Shown: piece after piece, positions 7,036-9,555 of the stretch
Layout: each line of letters starts with the position of its first letter
Numbering within the stretch: the first letter of the stretch is position 1
Assembly: GCA_041477005.1 (NCBI GenBank)
Contig: JBGOUJ010000278.1
Span: 1 to 9,555, forward strand
Length of the DNA: 9,555 bases
Direction: 5' to 3'
Source of the DNA: JBGOUJ01 sp041477005
Lineage (GTDB): Bacteria; Acidobacteriota; Terriglobia; Bryobacterales; JACQDG01
Translations under genes and position numbers: made by a program
Notes under the pieces: generated by a model
The model's input: only the letters and a program-made list of their open reading frames with translations
The model's database searches: none
Told to the model about the DNA's origin: nothing

Positions 7036-7132
7036 GTCTAACCTAACCAGCCGCCCAACTCTCTCCGGGTCGGCGAGCGCGGGGGTCCGCCGCCGGAGCG
7101 AATCGGAGGTCGGCTGGACCCCGTTGTTGGCC
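7036..7132 (-). repeat. attC-like recombination site (site 2), 97 bases
   Basis: Same orientation as site 1. R' is GTTAGAC (7036-7042, exact GTTRRRY). R'' is GGCCAAC (7126-7132, one mismatch to RYYYAAC). The two R boxes pair at six of seven positions, counting one G-T pair. L boxes CCAGCCG (7047-7053) and CGGCTGG (7111-7117) pair perfectly, then CC/GG continues past a bulged T7110, the same place as the bulged T of site 1. Spacers are 4 and 8 bases; in site 1 they are 2 and 6. The loop holds a second stem, CTCCGG..CGGCG (7063-7075) with CGCCGCCGGAG (7088-7098). The second extrahelical base of classical attC sites is not seen. An open frame crosses the region but shows no family resemblance. 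Confidence 0.45.
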
Positions 7133-7206
7133 AGGTGCATGCTATCCAGCGGCCGTTCCCCTCACATGCTGTGGGAGGAGATGATGATTGCCATTACCTA
7201 CACGTC

Positions 7207-7221
7207 GCCGGCACAGCCGGC
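7207..7221 (-). terminator. Hairpin downstream of rng, possible terminator
   Basis: GCCGGC, loop of three, GCCGGC, starting about 35 bases after the rng stop on the minus strand. The stem is strong but no T-run follows, so this may only be a structured 3' end. A very short plus-strand frame (7181-7264) overlaps it. Confidence 0.25.
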
Positions 7222-7256
7222 TCCCGATCGCCCGGCCGCAGTGGTCCTCCGCGCGG

Positions 7257-9555
7257 TCAATTGAAGTCGAACCGCTCCTGGTGCAGCATGGGGTCGCCTT
7301 TCACCAGCACCGGGCGGCGCAGGATTCCCTCGATTTCTTCCAGGTAGTTGTTGTCGCGCGATTTGAGGACCTTGGCCACCTCCGGGTTCACGCGCAGGGT
7401 GACATCGCGGCCGTCCGAGGCGCCGGCGATTTTCTTGGCCTCGGCGAGGATCTCCTGGATCATGGTGGGCACCGATTTGACATAGCCGGAAGCGTCGCAA
7501 TACGGGCAGGGGCAGCACAGGGTCCGCTCGAGCGATTGTTTCACGCGCTTCCGCGTGATGGCTACCAGGCCGAAGTCGTTGAACGAGAGGACCTTGGAAG
7601 GCGCACGGTCTTCGCGCAGGGCTTCATCGAGCCCCTGCATCACCTTTTGCCGGTTCTTGCGCTCGTCCATGTCGATGAAGTCCACCACGATGATGCCGCC
7701 CAGGTCGCGCAGCCGGATCTGGCGCACGATTTCCTTGATGGCGTCCATGTTGGTCTTCACGATCGTGTCTTCGAGGCGGTTCGACTTGCCCACGTACTTG
7801 CCGGTGTTGACGTCGATGGCGACCAGGGCCTCGGTCTGGTTGATCACGATATAGCCGCCCGATTTAAGCCACACCTTCGGGCGGAGCGCCTTTTCGAGCT
7901 CGGGCGTGATGCCGAACTCATCAAAGATGGGATTGGAGCGCGTGTAGAGCTTCACGCGGCTTACCAGGGCGGGCTGGAACCGCTCCACGAACTGCAGGAT
8001 CCGCTCGTAGTCGTCCTGCGAATCGACCCAGATGGTCTTGAACGTCTCGGTCAACTGGTCCCGCAGCAGGCGCTCGACCAGGTTCAAATCGTGATGGATC
8101 AGGATGGGGGCCGGCTTCCGCTCCGCTTTCTGGCGCAGGTCGAGCCAGAGGTTGTAGAGGAAGTGCATGTCGGCGCGGATCTCTTCCTCCGGCTGCCCAT
8201 CGCCGGCGGTGCGCACGATAAATCCGCCGGGCATGCCCACGCGGTGGGTCTGCACGATGCGCTTCAGCCGCATCCGCTCCTCGTCGGAGAGGATTTTGCG
8301 GGAAACGCCGACGTGCTCCACAGTCGGCATGTAGACCAGGTAGCGGCCCGGCAGGGCGATGTGGGAGGTGATGCGGGCGCCCTTCTTGCCGATGGGCTCC
8401 TTGGCGATCTGGACGATGATCTCCTGGCCCTCTTTCAACAGGTCAGTGATGTTGGCTTCGCCGGGACGAGCCGGCGCCGCTTCGCCGGTTGCCGTCGCGG
8501 GTTCGGCGATGAGCTCCGGGCCCCGGCGCTCGCGAACCTCAGGCCGGCCGCCGCGCCGCCGCAGGCGGCGGGAGCCGCCGCGGTGCAGATATCGCTGGCC
8601 GTAAGGGCGCTCGCGGAGGCTGGCCTCGCCCCCCTCGATGGTGGAATCCGGGGCGGCTTCGCCAGCCCCCTCCGGAGCGCCCCCGGGGATGCTCTCCAGG
8701 GTGCTCCCCGAGGCGCTCTCGAGCCCGGGTTCCGACTGTGCTTCAGCCGAGGCCGCCGCGGCAGCCAACTCCTCGGCATCCGAAAAAGTCTCACCCTCAG
8801 CCGCCGCCTCGGCCGGCGCAAAGGACTCCGCCGGCTCCGGCTCCTCAGCCGCGGCTGGCCCCTTAGCAATAACTGGCTCGTCAGTCATGGCCGGCTCTTC
8901 AGCCGCAGCCCGTTCCGTCACAGCCAGCCGTTCCGTCGCAGCCGGCCGTTCCGTCGCAGCCGGCCGTTCCGTCGCAGTCGGCCGTTCCGTCGCAGTCGGC
9001 CGTTCCGTCGCAGTCGGCCGTTCCATCGCAGTCGACCGTTCCGTGGCCAGGGCCGGGTCTGTCGTCACGGCCTGGGTTTGGCTAGCGACGCTCTCGCTCG
9101 CGACCGTCCCAGCCGCCGACGCAGACGAGTAGGCTTCGGGCGGGGCCAGGTACACTTCGTGCTCGGCCGCAGGCTGCCCGTCCGTCCCCTCTTCGACGTG
9201 GGCCGAGTGGCGGTGCTTCGCCAGAGACTCGCCCGGCAGGACTTCGAAATCGGATTCCTCCTCGCGCACCGGCCCCCGGGCCGGGGTCTCAACCGGTGTC
9301 GCCAAAGGCGGCGGTGCGGCCGGCGTGTCACTGCGGGCCGCGTATTTCGACTCCGGAAAGCCGCGCCCGCCAGGCACGCGCCGGCGGCGGCCGCGGCGGC
9401 CGCGGCGGCCGGCCAAAGCCGGGCCCTGCCCACGGCGGTCCTGGCCCGGCTCATCGTTTTGGGCCGGCGGAGGAGACCCGCGGAGCGGCGCAGCAGACGC
9501 CCGAGGAGCCGCCTCCGGCTCCACTTCGGAAACCGGCGGCGCGCCGTTGCCGGAA
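7257..9555 (-). CDS. rng: Ribonuclease E/G family endoribonuclease (5' end cut by window edge)
   Basis: Cuts single-stranded RNA in rRNA maturation and mRNA decay. The frame is open to the right edge, so the N-terminus is missing; residues here count from an in-frame GTG at 9524, which is probably internal. From residue 358 (NITDLLKEGQE) the protein is a normal RNase E/G: KEPIGKKGARITSH and MPTVEHVGVSRK (second half of S1 onward), then Mg-binding Asp571 (AIDVNTG) and Asp615 (VVDFIDMD), and a zinc-link CPYC (Cys673, Cys676) preceded by Cys670-Cys671. The spacing equals E. coli Asp303/Asp346/Cys404/Cys407 with an offset near 269. That places residue 358 near E. coli residue 89, so the preceding 357 Ala/Glu/Pro/Arg-rich residues appear to be an insertion within S1. 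The insertion holds Arg-rich patches (GRRGRRGRRRR, RRLRRRGG) that may bind RNA or membrane, and a six-residue repeat. The family is certain; RNase G versus E is a matter of naming. Confidence 0.93.
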   Translation of the reverse strand, partial: SGNGAPPVSEVEPEAAPRASAAPLRGSPPPAQNDEPGQDRRGQGPALAGRRGRRGRRRRVPGGRGFPESKYAARSDTPAAPPPLATPVETPARGPVREEESDFEVLPGESLAKHRHSAHVEEGTDGQPAAEHEVYLAPPEAYSSASAAGTVASESVASQTQAVTTDPALATERSTAMERPTATERPTATERPTATERPAATERPAATERLAVTERAAAEEPAMTDEPVIAKGPAAAEEPEPAESFAPAEAAAEGETFSDAEELAAAAASAEAQSEPGLESASGSTLESIPGGAPEGAGEAAPDSTIEGGEASLRERPYGQRYLHRGGSRRLRRRGGRPEVRERRGPELIAEPATATGEAAPARPGEANITDLLKEGQEIIVQIAKEPIGKKGARITSHIALPGRYLVYMPTVEHVGVSRKILSDEERMRLKRIVQTHRVGMPGGFIVRTAGDGQPEEEIRADMHFLYNLWLDLRQKAERKPAPILIHHDLNLVERLLRDQLTETFKTIWVDSQDDYERILQFVERFQPALVSRVKLYTRSNPIFDEFGITPELEKALRPKVWLKSGGYIVINQTEALVAIDVNTGKYVGKSNRLEDTIVKTNMDAIKEIVRQIRLRDLGGIIVVDFIDMDERKNRQKVMQGLDEALREDRAPSKVLSFNDFGLVAITRKRVKQSLERTLCCPCPYCDASGYVKSVPTMIQEILAEAKKIAGASDGRDVTLRVNPEVAKVLKSRDNNYLEEIEGILRRPVLVKGDPMLHQERFDFN
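8911..9054 (-). repeat. 18-bp tandem repeat, eight copies, encoding ERPTAT-like units
   Basis: CGTTCC on the plus strand starts at 8911, 8929, 8947, 8965, 8983, 9001, 9019 and 9037, exactly 18 bases apart; the plus-strand consensus is CGTTCCGTCGCAGTCGGC. In the rng frame this gives ERPTAT/ERPAAT units, most alike in the middle and degenerate at the ends. The unit is a multiple of three, so copy number can change without breaking the gene. Confidence 0.9.

Larger units (their letters stand above)
5184..7042 (-). mobile_element. Putative integrase-less gene cassette carrying MFS and DUF1883-like genes
   Basis: Two attC-like sites in the same orientation flank the two-gene unit. A cassette runs from the core site of the upstream attC (GTTAGAC, 7036-7042) to that of its own downstream attC (GTTAGCC, 5177-5183), here about 1.86 kb. 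The first gene starts 50 bases inside the boundary, with only a ribosome site in front, and the site follows the last gene by about 120 bases. All of this fits cassette layout. Against it: no integrase, no attI and no further cassettes are visible, and site-to-gene distances are longer than in compact cassettes. A dispersed attC-like repeat family would give the same picture. Confidence 0.35.

Noticed and set aside
7181..7264. Short plus-strand frame (MMIAITYTSPAQ...) after GGGAGGAG
   Set aside because: It has only 27 codons, the purine-rich stretch touches the first ATG, and it runs into the end of rng on the opposite strand. There is no independent support.
8905..9054. CRISPR-like array, from the regular spacing
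   Set aside because: The 18-base units are contiguous without unique spacers and stay in frame inside rng, so this is a coding minisatellite.
8638..9132. Plus-strand Ser/Ala/Val-rich frame with RSVAVG repeats
   Set aside because: It is the antisense reading of the 18-bp repeat inside rng. The repeat unit is a multiple of three, so all frames look regular.

Overview
The window is GC-rich bacterial chromosome. The gene content (a large secreted M28 peptidase, an exported oligopeptidase B, and an RNase E/G with a huge Ala/Glu/Pro/Arg-rich insertion) and the style of the intergenic repeats suggest Acidobacteriota, perhaps the Bryobacterales/Solibacter group. This is inference from overall impression; no rRNA or other marker gene is present.

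Layout, left to right. (1) Positions 1-1572, minus: M28 zinc aminopeptidase with signal peptide and PA domain, cut by the left edge. (2) Only 22 bases separate it from a divergent PfkB-family sugar kinase (1595-2578, plus). (3) Positions 2579-2804: gap holding a perfect hairpin and a REP/BIME-like inverted repeat. (4) Positions 2805-4934, plus: oligopeptidase B with its complete catalytic triad and an N-terminal signal peptide. (5) Positions 4935-5352: no convincing gene, but a compact attC-like folded site at 5177-5233. (6) Positions 5353-6986, minus: a two-gene unit, an MFS transporter of the anion:cation symporter type translationally coupled (ATGA overlap) to a small DUF1883/GOLD-like beta-sandwich protein. 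(7) Positions 6987-7256: intergenic, with a second, larger attC-like structure at 7036-7132. (8) Positions 7257-9555, minus: RNase E/G family ribonuclease, cut by the right edge, whose S1 domain appears to be split by a low-complexity insertion of more than 350 residues that includes an 18-bp tandem repeat.

The most interesting reading is that the MFS/DUF1883 unit lies between two attC-like sites of the same orientation. Each site has GTTAG-type core boxes, asymmetric spacers, a paired L stem and a bulged T at the equivalent position. The genes start about 50 bases inside the upstream core site and are followed by the second site, which is the layout of an integron gene cassette (about 1.86 kb) without a visible integrase. 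The alternative is a dispersed family of attC-like or REP-like repeats that happens to flank the operon.

Functionally, the peptidases suggest a heterotroph that degrades peptides outside the cytoplasm. The kinase and the symporter suggest uptake and use of sugars or organic acids. RNase E/G is housekeeping RNA processing. Apart from the transporter and its small partner, the genes show no obvious common pathway.
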